From the NCBI GenBank assembly GCA_022457155.1, contig JAJGOT010000349.1, positions 372,001 through 436,000 of the forward strand: a stretch of 64,000 bases of DNA. The letters run 5' to 3'. The stretch is from Cladopsammia gracilis. Its lineage: Eukaryota; Cnidaria; Anthozoa; Scleractinia; Dendrophylliidae. Shown in pieces: positions 36,346-47,886 of the stretch. Numbering within the stretch: the stretch's first letter is position 1; the number at the start of each line of letters is the position of its first letter. The translations under genes were made by a program, and so were the position numbers. A model generated the notes under the pieces. That model saw only the letters and a program-made list of their open reading frames with translations, searched no databases and had not been told where the DNA came from.

Positions 36346-39300
36346 CTGATTCAAAATAAGGTGGTAATATAACGTATGATTATCAAACATGCTTTTGTGA
36401 ATATTCCCAGTCATGACTTAGTCTATAGTTACACACATGTTTTTAGCGATTGAAAAAAATCGCGAAGTTAAAATTCGCAAAAAGAAAATAGAGGCACCGC
36501 GAAAAATACAAAGTGCATAAGTGTCACCTTATAAATTCTGCAATTTTCACCACGAATAGTCAGGGTTGCGCGATGTAATTGTAATTGTAGATTGTTCAGT
36601 TTAGTGCTTTTACAACAACTCTATGATTTGCTATAACAGTAAACTTTTCGGCGTCAAAAGACGGATATCGCACGCAACATCATGTGACCACCTCTAAATC
36701 GTTGCGCTCGACATTGCACGTACGAAATCCGGCAAAGTGCAATAATGAAGTAAATTTAGAGATGGACACACGCTGCAATTTTGTTGCTCACAACATTGCG
36801 CCCATTGTTGCATTGTGCCGGCGTCCGCGCCTTTACTTAGTTCTTACCTTGTATTGGGCGACACTCCACACTTTGACTGAATACCAGTATAAGAAGCAAT
36901 GCTCTGAGTGCTTGAAAGGGCTCCATATTGAAACCTTTCAGCACCGAACAATCCTCTGGAGTAGAGGTGATTATGACGAAATAATCATTATATTCAATAG
37001 ATTACCTTAATTTCACCATTTATTCCTAATTAGAGCACGCTGCTATAACCCGCCGGACAACAACTTAACATTGCAAATAAAACTAGCAGTAATCAGGGAT
37101 TATTAAGTGCGTTCGAATGTTTGTTATGGGTAAGAAGTGTTTGAGACTTGTTTGAGTGACATTTCGTTCTTTTATAACTTGTAATATTCATTCATGATGT
37201 CAAGCATACATCACTAAGTAATTCTTCCTGAAATTCCAAGTTACTTGATTGATAATTTACATTCGTGACGTAGCCCTTACATCACTAATTCCACAACAAC
37301 CAAGTTTTTACGGCAAAACTTAATAATCACTACACGAGGCCGAAACTAAAACTTCCAAATGTGGCAGCATTTCACTTCCAATATGGAACCGCTAGTTGTA
37401 TTTGTATTTTTGACCGCAATAGGTCAGAGTACAATGACTCATATGATCAATTGTTTTCTACCGACTTCTCTCTCATCGATGGCATCTCACAGAACGATAA
37501 TAGGCGCCACATTCGCTTCTTTGTAGCTGGAATAAAGGACTTTCTGTGCCTTTCAGAAGCAGTAAACATGTTTCCGATCAAGCTTCGTTGTAAAAACACT
37601 GCAGTTACTTGCAAAAATGATAGAGATTAAACTTACTGAATAGAGCAGAGGTGAGAAAAAATGGCAAACCAATGTGCGCGCGCAACTTGCTGGATGAGTC
37701 TATGACGTACGCGTAAGGAGAAAAACGTGCGCGCGCACCTTGCCGGAAGAGGCTATGACGTATTTCCGGTACTTGACCCACCCACAAAATCGAGTTTCTC
37801 TCCCCTAAATGTTCGTGCCCAGGCCTCTCGCTTGTTGAGTTTAGGTTGCGTTCTCCAACGTCGAACGCAAAAAGTTATTAAATTGTTCTAAAAAAATTCC
37901 GTGGCTATATTTTTAGATCATTTCGTGGTGTTTAAATAAAAGCAACGAAGCCGGTAGGAGAGGATACTTTAGGTAGAATGTTTTTGCGGTTCTACCAGAA
38001 AATTGCCTGCGCGCGCGTGCCCGCTATCTACCTTGTCTTGTCCAAATATCTTCGAAAATAGGCAACTGTTACGATGGACACCGAAGTTTCATATGTTGTA
38101 TTTTGGTGTTGTAATTCTTATGAAGTACCGGCTGGTACCAAGAGAAAATTAGCACACTATGTTCTCTTGAATAAAGCCAAATTCTATATTCAACTATCTC
38201 TCTCGTTCTCGTTTTATTTTCATTTGTATCTTTTACGGTGTGCTACATATAAACCAATCTATTCCTACAGACCAATGACCGCTTGAGTGTACTGTACGGA
38301 GTCAACCCCACGGCGAAAGAGCGCGATATAAGTTGTTTGGATCACCACTCTGCGCTTCTCCTTTCAAAGTGGGGATTGAGGAAGCAACTGTTTTTCTTAG
38401 TTTTTTTTTTACATTGTGTTATGATTAGTCCTAAATGCAAAGCTACTGATAATCATACGGGAACCATTGGCGGATCCAATAGCTCCCCTAGATTTGCCAA
38501 TGAGAACATCGATTTCTAGTTACTCTCTTATGATATTACATGCCGCTATCAAGAAATCATGAATTTTTGATGCTGTATATCTTAGTGTTACTATTATATG
38601 AAAACTGAAATAAGTACAGTACAGATCCTTTTGATGTGCTTGTTGTGGAAATCCTTTCCTCGAGATGCTTTCATTTGAAAGTGCTACACAATAACAATAG
38701 CGGACTGCAAAACATATGTTTTCGTTATACGCATATATATGGCCATATATTACATGTATATCAGGCCATATATTACAGCCGATTTCACTGCAGTGTGCAG
38801 CAGCCAGGTCAGTTTCACATGATTCGCCCAAGATAAAACAATGGTGAAGGGGAGTTAGCCTATAAAATGAGCTCAAAAAGTAAATATTAATAATAAAAAA
38901 TAAATATTAATAATAATAATAATATTAATATTAAATATATTAAATATAATAATATTATTTCCTGAAATGTATGAATGTTGCTACCGTGTTCAAATAACAA
39001 AGTTCTAAGTTGAGTTCTAATCAGAAAAAAAACACAAAGAACAAAATCTGTGAATTGTCTTCACCATTTTCCAGCAACGGGCGCATCATGAAATGCAAAT
39101 CATTGCGGGCCAATCATAACTAGCGAATCATGTTAAAAAAAAACAGTTCTGCCCACTACTGCTTTATGGAGTTTTGATATATTTCAGGAAGTCAGTTTTT
39201 CCTCTGTGAACACAGACCATGACGGGCCGAATCATGTTTGGAAAACCTGGGTCTGGACAATGCAGTAAAATCGGCTGTAAACATGTCAAATATCTATGAT

Positions 39301-39640
39301 ATTCTTGAAACAAGGTTCATGCCTTGTTTCCAGTGTTTACAAGGCTTTCCAAATCTTAAAGGCCCACTTTCACCCAAAATGCTGTGCGCGCCATGATCAC
39401 TTTCCGTGTAACACGAAATTCACACTTGAATGCGTCCAACCAATCAAATCACGTGTATGAACAATGGAGCATTTCAAAACAAAAACAAACGATCGCAACG
39501 TCTTTTGGGTGAAGCCTTTAAGCAATTCGGTAAATTATACCAGTCTAGTGAGTCATCAAACATTGTTGTTTTGCGTTGCAATTTCATAATGAAAAAATCG
39601 GGCCATACAAGGAACGCTATATCAGAGATCCTACAGTAAC
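36346..39640. other. gene-poor interval left of the duplication
   Basis: It contains a candidate first exon of the membrane-protein gene (about 37450-37570, minus), two GCGCGC-rich repeats with 'ctatgacgta' (37675-37765), and an AT-rich microsatellite of TAA/TAT units (38878-38960). Open frames at 36684-37010, 38074-38519 and 38520-38876 lack recognised domains. Confidence 0.35.
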
Positions 39641-39662
39641 GCCAAGGAGGTAAGCATTTAAA

Positions 39663-40715
39663 TTATACAATTAAAATACGATGTTTCACAGCCAGATCGG
39701 CGGCTTCCTTGACGTTTGTTTCAAGTAGCAGCTGAGCTCTCTCCGAGAATGGAATAAGCACATCATACGGCTTGAATGCAGACATCTTTGCAACATTTTC
39801 CAGACCGGCTTGAATGTGTTGAAGGACCTGTTTGTCCCACACCAATGCTTGACCAGTAATCAGGGCACATTCCTCAGTCTCGTGTGACACACCCCCAAAC
39901 AACACCCCCACGAGAACCCAGTGTCCGTCCACGTGCTGAATCAACGGGCAGCCTGACGCTCCACTACCCACAGAGGAGGCAAAGTTGATGACTTTAAACG
40001 GCATGCTCTTGTACACCTCATGCACAGCGATATCGAAGGCAAATTTCTTGCGGTTATCCTGTCCGTCACCAAAATGAATGGCCGTGAGGGGATCTTTGGG
40101 TCTCAAACTGAACTGTACCTCGCCGCTGGGAGTGAACGAATCCTCCACAAGTGAAGAGAAATCGAATAAATTGAATTGCTCGAGTAGTTGTTGCTCATCT
40201 ATTTCCCATTCTTCCAGTTCATCCCTTTTTCGCCCATAACTGTACTGGATGCCGAGTTTAACCAGAGCTATATCTCTGTTGTGGTAATCCAGCCTTCTGC
40301 CCACGGGAAGCAAGCGATGAATAATGCCCCTGCGAGGTCTTGCATCAAACGAAATCTCATTATTTGGCGGGAAGAAAACGAATCTTGCTTTGTTAACTTT
40401 ATCGCGATTCCGAAGAACATGAGCGGCTGTGGCAACCCATCCATCACCAAAGTGAAATCCGCTTCCAACATAATCAAGGCCATCCGACTGTAACACTTCA
40501 ATTCGGCAGACACCCGTGCCAAACTGATGAAGTTTAGAAAGCGTATCGCTTAGGTTACAAGTCTTAGCAAGAGACGCCCGATAGTTGTCATCGACTGGAA
40601 AAGTTGAAATTATCTTCCGTTTGTCATTTTCTTCGCATTCCAAAAGTCGTTGAACTTCGTTTTCGTATAAAAACCGGCGACCACGCGAGTGGCGCCTGAA
40701 TAAAGCACAAGACAT
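39663..40715 (-). CDS. trypsin-like serine peptidase, single exon, copy 1
   Basis: A 350-residue protein with a chymotrypsin-fold (Trypsin_2/FAM111-like) domain from about residue 65 to 300. The catalytic triad looks complete: His99 in GWVATAAHVL, Asp148 in NRDIALVKL and Ser254 in GSGASGCPLI. An oxyanion-type glycine and the final strands (WVLVGVLFGG) follow. There is no signal peptide or membrane segment, so the enzyme is probably intracellular. The N-terminal ~60 residues are basic and unassigned. The ATG at 40715 is the first in frame after an upstream stop (TAG about 57 bp before it). The stop codon lies 22 bp from the duplication boundary, so the 3' flank differs from that of copy 2. The FAM111 relationship is a guess from fold and triad spacing. 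The substrate is unknown. Confidence 0.85.
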   Translation of the reverse strand: MSCALFRRHSRGRRFLYENEVQRLLECEENDKRKIISTFPVDDNYRASLAKTCNLSDTLSKLHQFGTGVCRIEVLQSDGLDYVGSGFHFGDGWVATAAHVLRNRDKVNKARFVFFPPNNEISFDARPRRGIIHRLLPVGRRLDYHNRDIALVKLGIQYSYGRKRDELEEWEIDEQQLLEQFNLFDFSSLVEDSFTPSGEVQFSLRPKDPLTAIHFGDGQDNRKKFAFDIAVHEVYKSMPFKVINFASSVGSGASGCPLIQHVDGHWVLVGVLFGGVSHETEECALITGQALVWDKQVLQHIQAGLENVAKMSAFKPYDVLIPFSERAQLLLETNVKEAADLAVKHRILIV

Positions 40716-41981
40716 GGCGAAACTTGGCTCATTACAATATTTAACAACAGTGAATAAAAACTATGAAACATCAGCATCCTAGCAGCTGCCGCCTTCTTTG
40801 TTGTCTTGACGACGTCAAAATTTTCCGACAGCAGTTTTATTTGTTGGAACGATTTTCCATTCTGCATTTTAACAGAAATGACTATAAACCTTTATCTATG
40901 AATACACTGTGCGTGCTTTTGCAAATGTACATCATTAGTAATCATTTATCGCCCAACACAAACAAAGAATCCTGTTTTAAAATAACCGAGAGAAAAATAA
41001 CATCTTTGAAATTTATCCACAGCTCAGGGTGAATCGATTGTCTCGATCAACACAAAGATCGCTATTCATATGCAAATACAAAGAAGCTTTCTGTGATCAA
41101 ATGGTTGTTATGTTAATTGCAATGCAGTCTCAGTTCTTTAAAATGTTTTTGACGGATTGTCAAACAGCATTCACTTTTTTTGCGTCAGTTGACTTTCAGA
41201 GTGTATTGTTTATTTTAGAAATAAAACATTGTTCAGCAATGAAATTTTAGAAATTTAGGGTTGGCAAAATTCCTAAACACTTGGCAACTGTTGTCACTAC
41301 TGTAAAATTAAAAACACACCTATAACTGCTGCAATCTTAGTCATTTGCTCTCACGATTAACCTTCAAGCAAAAACAATAAAGGAGTTTCAATTATCACAA
41401 ATGACAGAACGCTGACACACACCAAGACAACTTGACGAATATATAAAACCATGTTACAAATTGTCTTGACGCGCGCTAAGGAAAACATCCAGCTGAACAT
41501 TGGCAAAAGCCCATATAGATTTAGAAAAAGATGACTGTCTTCAGTTTTGAGTAAGCGAAAGTTGTATAATACTGCCGGGGAAACTTCTCGAAAAAAAAAG
41601 CTGATTGTTAAAAATACCCCGAGCCTTAATTCACTGACAGTTTCTCGCTGAATAATCTCTTTTTATCTTAGCTAATTCCGGAAGTTTTCAGTTTGCCCTA
41701 AAAAGCACTGCCCTTATGCCTTCGAGGGTAACATTTTCGCGATATTCGACGAGTAAGTGCAGAACTAAGAAAACTACGAAGCTTCGAGCCTCCAAAAATA
41801 GTGCAAAAACGAAAAAGAACGGAAGTCAGTAATCACTACGTCCTTCCATCAATGACAAAACTGATGGCTGACTGCTCCCTTCAGAAAATTTCAACTTCTT
41901 CCCGGTTAAGGCCAATCGAGCAAAGGACGAAAAGAAGAAAAATAGTTCAGGGTACATGGTAACCGATATCCTACATTTGTT

Positions 41982-41984
41982 TTA
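41982..41984. other. empty target site of the unit 2 transposon
   Basis: Unit 1 reads 'acatttgttttattgcaag' without interruption. In unit 2 the same TTA is duplicated around a 3,024-bp insertion (47683-50706). Confidence 0.9.
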
Positions 41985-43724
41985 TTGCAAGCAAGTGTCA
42001 CCTTTACAACTTTTTTCCTGTAGATTAATTTTCGCGAATCTACCGAATCTTTGACAGTGCGCGAAAAAAAAAACAAGTTGTTGACCTGGCCGGAATTATT
42101 TTAACTACATTTGCATAAAAGTCACTTTATTAGGACGCTCCAGAACCCGTCATGCCATTAACACCGTTTGAAAAAGGAAGTTTTGGGGTCTTTTTCGATT
42201 AGGAGATACACCGATGATTATTTCCATTTATTAAATAAACTTAAGTGAAATACAAGGATTTTTCTCACTGCGGAAAAATTATATCTCGACACATGTAAAA
42301 ATATCAATTTGATCTTCACAGTGAAGAGTGAAACCGATCAATTTCTTCGCGTTAGCTGACATGTTTGCCCATCTTAAATGTCAAAGGAACTGAAAAGGTC
42401 TATAATCGATACACATTCTTGTCAGTTAACTCGATGTTCCAGGGGAGGCGGGGAAAACGAGGGAAGACTTGGCAATAGTTTTCCTTCGCATGCCCCCTTC
42501 CCTTCGATCTCCACTATATGAACCACGCCTGGAACAGGCTATATCTTACTCATTCGCCGTGCTCACTCGTGCGAAATCGAGTTGAACACTTGAAGGGAAA
42601 TTTCGTATCTCAGCACAGTGTATCAAATATTGTCTTCTGTTTGTAGTAGGCTCAACCACTCGCGCTAAAATAAAAATTTCCTTCAGGGAAGAAAAAGTCT
42701 TAGACAGTGCGGCTCATGTCGACGAAAATAGCATACCGTCGTCGGCGAAAAAGAACCGAAAAAAAAAAACGAACAACTTTCATCACCGTACGTTCTCTTT
42801 ATTTTAAAAGCCATAAGCAGTCAATTGCTCAGATTCAAATGAAAGCATGAAATTAAAAAAAACGTTGACCATAAACATGACCAAAGTTCTATATACAATA
42901 TAAACAATATGACTAACAGTCTTTTTCCTGTTTGCTTTCTGCTATAAAAACACCGTGAGGCCTGGAAAACAAATGGAATATTCTGCATTGAAAATTTTCT
43001 TGATGGACGGTGTGCAAACAAGTTAACGCACGCAATGCATGTCGACGCTCTTCCATTCAAAGAAATAGAGAGCGGTTTCCATGCTTTCTTGGTTATGCTA
43101 ACACGAGACGAAGTTTGTTAGAATGAGCAAAGCTGTGAAAACACGAGCCGAAGGACACGGTTTCCACAGCTGTTTCAAGCTGTTGAACTTTCAAAGTTTA
43201 GCTATATTACCTTAATTATGAAAAGTCTGAACAGCAGGAAAAAACGGCTATTTTATTCATTTCCTACTTCCATAGTTTTACGCCGTGGAAATCAGAGTGC
43301 GAATAGTATATAGTTGGATTTTAAACTACAATTTAATTACAATTTTAACACAGCAGTACATACATCTTATAGTACACGCGAATATTGCACGAGTTGCGGC
43401 GTATTTTTCGAGTCCCGCAGTAATAGGCTCCTAACAATGAAATGAATGTCCGCACGCATTATCTGTTAAACCATCGAATGGTGGATTAATTGTTCGACCG
43501 AAATTCCTTTCATTGTAGCTTTTCTGTCTTCAAACTGGGACACTTAGGTGTAATATGACAATATACTGCGTAATTCTCTCGGATATTTTGCGTGATTTAT
43601 TTTCCTTGCTAGGTAAAATGACGTCATATTCGAATAATAATGAGTATTATTGAAGGTTAGCTGGAAGAACAAAAGGAACAAAACGTTCGTTGGTACGTAT
43701 ACTTTCTTTATTCGTCTATGAAAT

Positions 43725-43955
43725 TGGTTTTGCATTGCCATGCTTTGCGATTGGCTAAAAAATTCTCGCGCCACTTCTTGAACCAATCAGAAGCAAAATA
43801 AAAGCTGATTGCTTGGCGCCGGCTACATGTATTTGATTCGAATTCTGATTCAGTGGTTTACTAGTATCGGACTCGCCTGTTGTGATTGGTCAGGGTGATG
43901 ATTGTCTAATTACTTTGGTTTTGGTTTTCCGACACTCAGTTGAGATCCGTTCTTT
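43725..43955. mobile_element. CCAAT-rich MITE in duplication unit 1
   Basis: 'gcgattggctaaaaaattct' and 'ttactttggttttggttttc' followed by 'cgacactcagttgag' match the family at 31491-32065. In unit 2 the left part is missing (see 52340-52525). Confidence 0.65.
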
Positions 43956-43957
43956 TA

Positions 43958-44299
43958 TCAGTCGAAGATTCCCATTTTATCACGCGAACTTGAAAATCTC
44001 GCAGCACTCTGTCGAGTAATTGTACGCCACGTTACGGCCTTCCCATTTGTCAGAAGAAACCTGGCTAGTGAAATTAGTCCCCCAGTGATCTTAAGAATAC
44101 TTGCAAGGCTCAGCCCTATATTTGTAACGCCGTGTTCGCCTTTTACGTTATCATCGTCGTCAACCAAGAAATTTACTAGTTTGATTCGAGACCGTTTTTG
44201 CTTCGGTGCCTGTGACGGTGTTGTTGGATGAGGGTGGTGGGGCGGGGACACTGTGGTAGGTTCTTGTATCTTGGGTGGTAAATTTGGTAGGGGTGTCAT
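43958..44299 (-). CDS. unassigned 113-residue ORF in unit 1, frameshifted in unit 2
   Basis: The frame begins MTPLPNLPPKIQEP. It has a Pro/His-rich N-terminus, a basic patch (PKQKRSRIKLVNF), an acidic DDDD, and a hydrophobic helix-like part (IGLSLASILKITGGLISLA), then TNGKAVTWRTITRQSA. The matching region of unit 2 (52520-52864) keeps both halves but has a one-base length difference after GEHGV that ends the frame. On the same strand further upstream (44470-44660) another frame reads QQLRESVNALLASTYLG, also broken. These may be exons of a decayed transposon or host gene. The function is unknown and it may be non-coding. Confidence 0.3.
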   Translation of the reverse strand: MTPLPNLPPKIQEPTTVSPPHHPHPTTPSQAPKQKRSRIKLVNFLVDDDDNVKGEHGVTNIGLSLASILKITGGLISLARFLLTNGKAVTWRTITRQSAARFSSSRDKMGIFD

Positions 44300-44739
44300 G
44301 ATGAATAGATTTAATTAAGGAAGAAGAAGCTTTCACCGCTGTTTTTGATAAGACTCTTGTATAGTGCTGGATAAATTATCTTCCAAATGATTGGCAAAGC
44401 CTCTTTTTATTTAGTCTGACTGTTGAGGTCTTGCATTCAACCGATGTTTTGAAGGTAGATATTTCTTTTGGAGCTGAAGGTCTGTTTTGCTTTGACATTT
44501 TCCCCAAGATATGTACTAGCGAGAAGAGCATTCACACTCTCTCGTAGTTGTTGCATGGCTGGAATAACTGGAACTGCTGGCGCTAAGTTTTGTTGCTTGA
44601 GATTGTGTCATGCAGAAACTCATGAGAAACGTTGCCTTGTATCCCTGTTTGATTAAATAGCTCTTAAATAGTACGCAACGGCAAGCAAAGGGTCTTCGGA
44701 CGACTTCTTCGTGCTGATTTATAAAGAAATCAGTTTACC

Positions 44740-45010
44740 TGGGTAAATGGGTAAATGAAGGTAAATGAAGGTGGATGAAGGTTGATGAGGGTAAATGAAG
44801 GCGGAGGAAGGTTGATGAAGATAAACGAAGGCGGGGGAAGGTTGATGAAGGGAAATAAAGGTTGGTGAAGGCGGGTGAAGGCGAATGAAGGCAGATGAAG
44901 GTTGATAAAGGCGGATGAAGGTTAATGAAGGCGGGTGAAGGTGAATCATGATAAAGGCGGGTGGAGGTGAGTGAAGGCGGATGAATGTGTATAACGGTAA
45001 ATGAATGAGG
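44740..45010. repeat. 12-bp minisatellite (GGTNNATGAAGG), unit 1 array
   Basis: Tandem 'gtaaatgaagg', 'gcggatgaagg' and 'gttgatgaagg' units. Read on the minus strand they give a spurious His/Leu/Pro/Ser-rich open frame. The array in unit 2 (53365-53710) is about 80 bp longer, so the copy number has changed since the duplication. Confidence 0.93.
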
Positions 45011-45180
45011 ATGGTCAGTAAAGGACCCGATTAGTCCCTCTGCCGTTTTTCTGGTCTCGCCATATAAAAAATCTAGCATGAAAGCCATACGCATAAGTGA
45101 AGCAGGGTGGTAGGGAGCCTTACGATTTCAAAGAAGTGCGCTAGTGAATGATGCAGATGTGTTACGGATAACATCAGCTT

Positions 45181-45375
45181 TGCCAAAAGGGCACAGTTTT
45201 GGGGTCCCTGCTATTTTTGCTGTGTATAAACAATCTAGCCTCCCAAGTCAACCTCAACATTCGTCTCTTTGCTGATGATTGTGTTATACTCAATAGTAAA
45301 TAACATCATAGCCTGTGCTAATTTGCAGATAATGCAGAAGGATTTGGATGTGCTGCAAGCATAGGAGACTCTGCC
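45181..45375 (+). pseudogene. non-LTR reverse-transcriptase fragment truncated at the duplication junction
   Basis: The translation follows the LGPLLFLL - NLASQVN - IRLFADDC pattern (catalytic FADD box) with small indels. It stops abruptly at the junction with unit 2, after LDVLQA. The uncut version is at 53885-54720. Confidence 0.8.
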
Positions 45376-45397
45376 GCCAAGGAGGTAAGCATTTAAA

Positions 45398-46450
45398 TTA
45401 TACAATTAAAATACGATGTTTCACAGCCAGATCGGCGGCTTCCTTGACGTTTGTTTCAAGTAGCAGCTGAGCTCTCTCCGAGAATGGAATAAGCACATCA
45501 TACGGCTTGAATGCAGACATCTTTGCAACATTTTCCAGACCGGCTTGAATGTGTTGAAGGACCTGTTTGTCCCACACCAATGCTTGACCAGTAATCAGGG
45601 CACATTCCTCAGTCTCGTGTGACACACCCCCAAACAACACCCCCACGAGAACCCAGTGTCCGTCCACGTGCTGAATCAACGGGCAGCCTGACGCTCCACT
45701 ACCCACAGAGGAGGCAAAGTTGATGACTTTAAACGGCATGCTCTTGTACACCTCATGCACAGCGATATCGAAGGCAAATTTCTTGCGGTTATCCTGTCCG
45801 TCACCAAAATGAATGGCCGTGAGGGGATCTTTGGGTCTCAAACTGAACTGTACCTCGCCGCTGGGAGTGAACGAATCCTCCACAAGTGAAGAGAAATCGA
45901 ATAAATTGAATTGCTCGAGTAGTTGTTGCTCATCTATTTCCCATTCTTCCAGTTCATCCCTTTTTCGCCCATAACTGTACTGGATGCCGAGTTTAACCAG
46001 AGCTATATCTCTGTTGTGGTAATCCAGCCTTCTGCCCACGGGAAGCAAGCGATGAATAATGCCCCTGCGAGGTCTTGCATCAAACGAAATCTCATTATTT
46101 GGCGGGAAGAAAACGAATCTTGCTTTGTTAACTTTATCGCGATTCCGAAGAACATGAGCGGCTGTGGCAACCCATCCATCACCAAAGTGAAATCCGCTTC
46201 CAACATAATCAAGGCCATCCGACTGTAACACTTCAATTCGGCAGACACCCGTGCCAAACTGATGAAGTTTAGAAAGCGTATCGCTTAGGTTACAAGTCTT
46301 AGCAAGAGACGCCCGATAGTTGTCATCGACTGGAAAAGTTGAAATTATCTTCCGTTTGTCATTTTCTTCGCATTCCAAAAGTCGTTGAACTTCGTTTTCG
46401 TATAAAAACCGGCGACCACGCGAGTGGCGCCTGAATAAAGCACAAGACAT
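45398..46450 (-). CDS. trypsin-like serine peptidase, single exon, copy 2
   Basis: The 350-residue product is identical to the product of 39663-40715, with His99, Asp148 and Ser254 retained. Upstream sequence is also identical for about 380 bp beyond the start codon, so both copies probably share promoter elements. The 3' flank differs: 22 bp after the stop codon the sequence becomes the reverse-transcriptase fragment of unit 1. Messages from the two copies could therefore be told apart only by their 3' ends. It could be a true second gene, a converted duplicate, or an assembly duplication of one locus. Confidence 0.85.
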   Translation of the reverse strand: MSCALFRRHSRGRRFLYENEVQRLLECEENDKRKIISTFPVDDNYRASLAKTCNLSDTLSKLHQFGTGVCRIEVLQSDGLDYVGSGFHFGDGWVATAAHVLRNRDKVNKARFVFFPPNNEISFDARPRRGIIHRLLPVGRRLDYHNRDIALVKLGIQYSYGRKRDELEEWEIDEQQLLEQFNLFDFSSLVEDSFTPSGEVQFSLRPKDPLTAIHFGDGQDNRKKFAFDIAVHEVYKSMPFKVINFASSVGSGASGCPLIQHVDGHWVLVGVLFGGVSHETEECALITGQALVWDKQVLQHIQAGLENVAKMSAFKPYDVLIPFSERAQLLLETNVKEAADLAVKHRILIV

Positions 46451-47886
46451 GGCGAAACTTGGCTCATTACAATATTTAACAACAGTGAATAAAAACTATG
46501 AAACATCAGCATCCTAGCAGCTGCCGCCTTCTTTGTTGTCTTGACGACGTCAAAATTTTCCGACAGCAGTTTTATTTGTTGGAACGATTTTCCATTCTGC
46601 ATTTTAACAGAAATGACTATAAACCTTTATCTATGAATACACTGTGCGTGCTTTTGCAAATGTACATCATTAGTAATCATTTATCGCCCAACACAAACAA
46701 AGAATCCTGTTTTAAAATAACCGAGAGAAAAATAACATCTTTGAAATTTATCCACAGCTCAGGGTGAATCGATTGTCTCGATCAACACAAAGATCGCTAT
46801 TCATATGCAAATACAAAGAAGCTTTCTGTGGTCAAATGGTTGTTATGTTAATTGCAATGCAGTCTCAATTCTTTAAAATGTTTTTGACGGATTGTCAAAC
46901 AGCATTCACTTTTTTTGCGTCAGTTGACTTTCAGAGTCTATTGTTTAGTTTAGAAATAAAACATCGTTCAGCAATGAAATTTCAGAAATTTAGGATTGGC
47001 AAAATTCCTAAACACTTGGCAACTGTTGTCACTACTGTAAAATTAAAAACACACCTATAACTGCTGCAATCTTAGTCATTTGCTCTCACGATTAACCTTC
47101 AAGCAAAAACAATAAAGGAGTTTTCAATTATAACAAATGACAGAACGCTGACACACACCAAGACACGAACTACGAATGTATAAAAGGAAAACGTTCAGCT
47201 GAACATTGGCAAAAGCCCATATAGATTTAGAAAAAGATGACTGTCTCCAGTTTAGAGTAAGCGAAAGTTGTATAATACTGCCGGGGAAACTTCTCGAATA
47301 AAAAAGCTGATTGTTAAAAATACCCCGAGCCTTAATTCACTGACAGTTTCTCGCTGAATAATCTCTTTTTATCTTAGCTAATTCCGGAAGTTTTCAGTTT
47401 GCCCTAAAAAGCACTGCCCTTATGCCTTCGAGGGTAACATTTTCGCGATATTCGACGAGTAAGTGCAGAACTAAGAAAACTACGAAGCTTCGAGCCTCCA
47501 AGCAAAAACGAAAAAAACGGAAGTCAGTAATCACTACGTCCTTCCATCAATGACAAAACTGATGGCTGACTGCTCCCTTCAGAAAATTTCAACTTCTTCC
47601 CGGTTAAGGCCAATCGAGCAAAGGACGAAAAGAAGAAAAATAGTTCAGGGTACATGGTAACCGATATCCTACATTTGTTTTAGGGACCGTTCATTAATTA
47701 TAGCTAGGGGTGGGCTGGAGGAAAATTAAGCAATATCAAAAAAAAATTCCCTGCCCCCCTATGCACTGTAATTATTTTTTCAAGACCCCCCCAATTTTCT
47801 TCAGATATATTTCAGAGCCCCCCCCCCCCCCCCCCATTTACCTTTCTGACAATCTTAACCAGGAATAAAACCGAAGGTACCTTTTA

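Larger units (their letters stand above)
39641..45375. repeat. tandem segmental duplication, unit 1
   Basis: Sequence starting 'gccaaggaggtaagcattta' at 39641 recurs at 45376. Unit 1 is 5,735 bp and ends inside a reverse-transcriptase fragment. It carries the peptidase gene, a CCAAT MITE, a 12-bp minisatellite and the RT fragment. From 39641 to about 41094 it is identical to unit 2 as far as I can read. Beyond that, substitutions and indels appear every few tens of bases. Confidence 0.95.

Noticed and set aside
40188..40867. ORFs overlapping the peptidase gene on both strands
   Set aside because: They are shadow frames of the intact 350-residue peptidase and are repeated identically at 45923-46602 only because the DNA is duplicated.
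42821..43060. Conserved 79-residue ORF shared with 51591-51797
   Set aside because: It is shared only because of the segmental duplication. Most differences between the copies change the amino acid (A/V, V/A, R/C, I/T), which does not look like a protein under selection.
44719..45094. His/Pro/Leu-rich repetitive ORFs (also 53472-53807)
   Set aside because: They are created by the 12-bp minisatellite. Repeat length differs between units without frame control.
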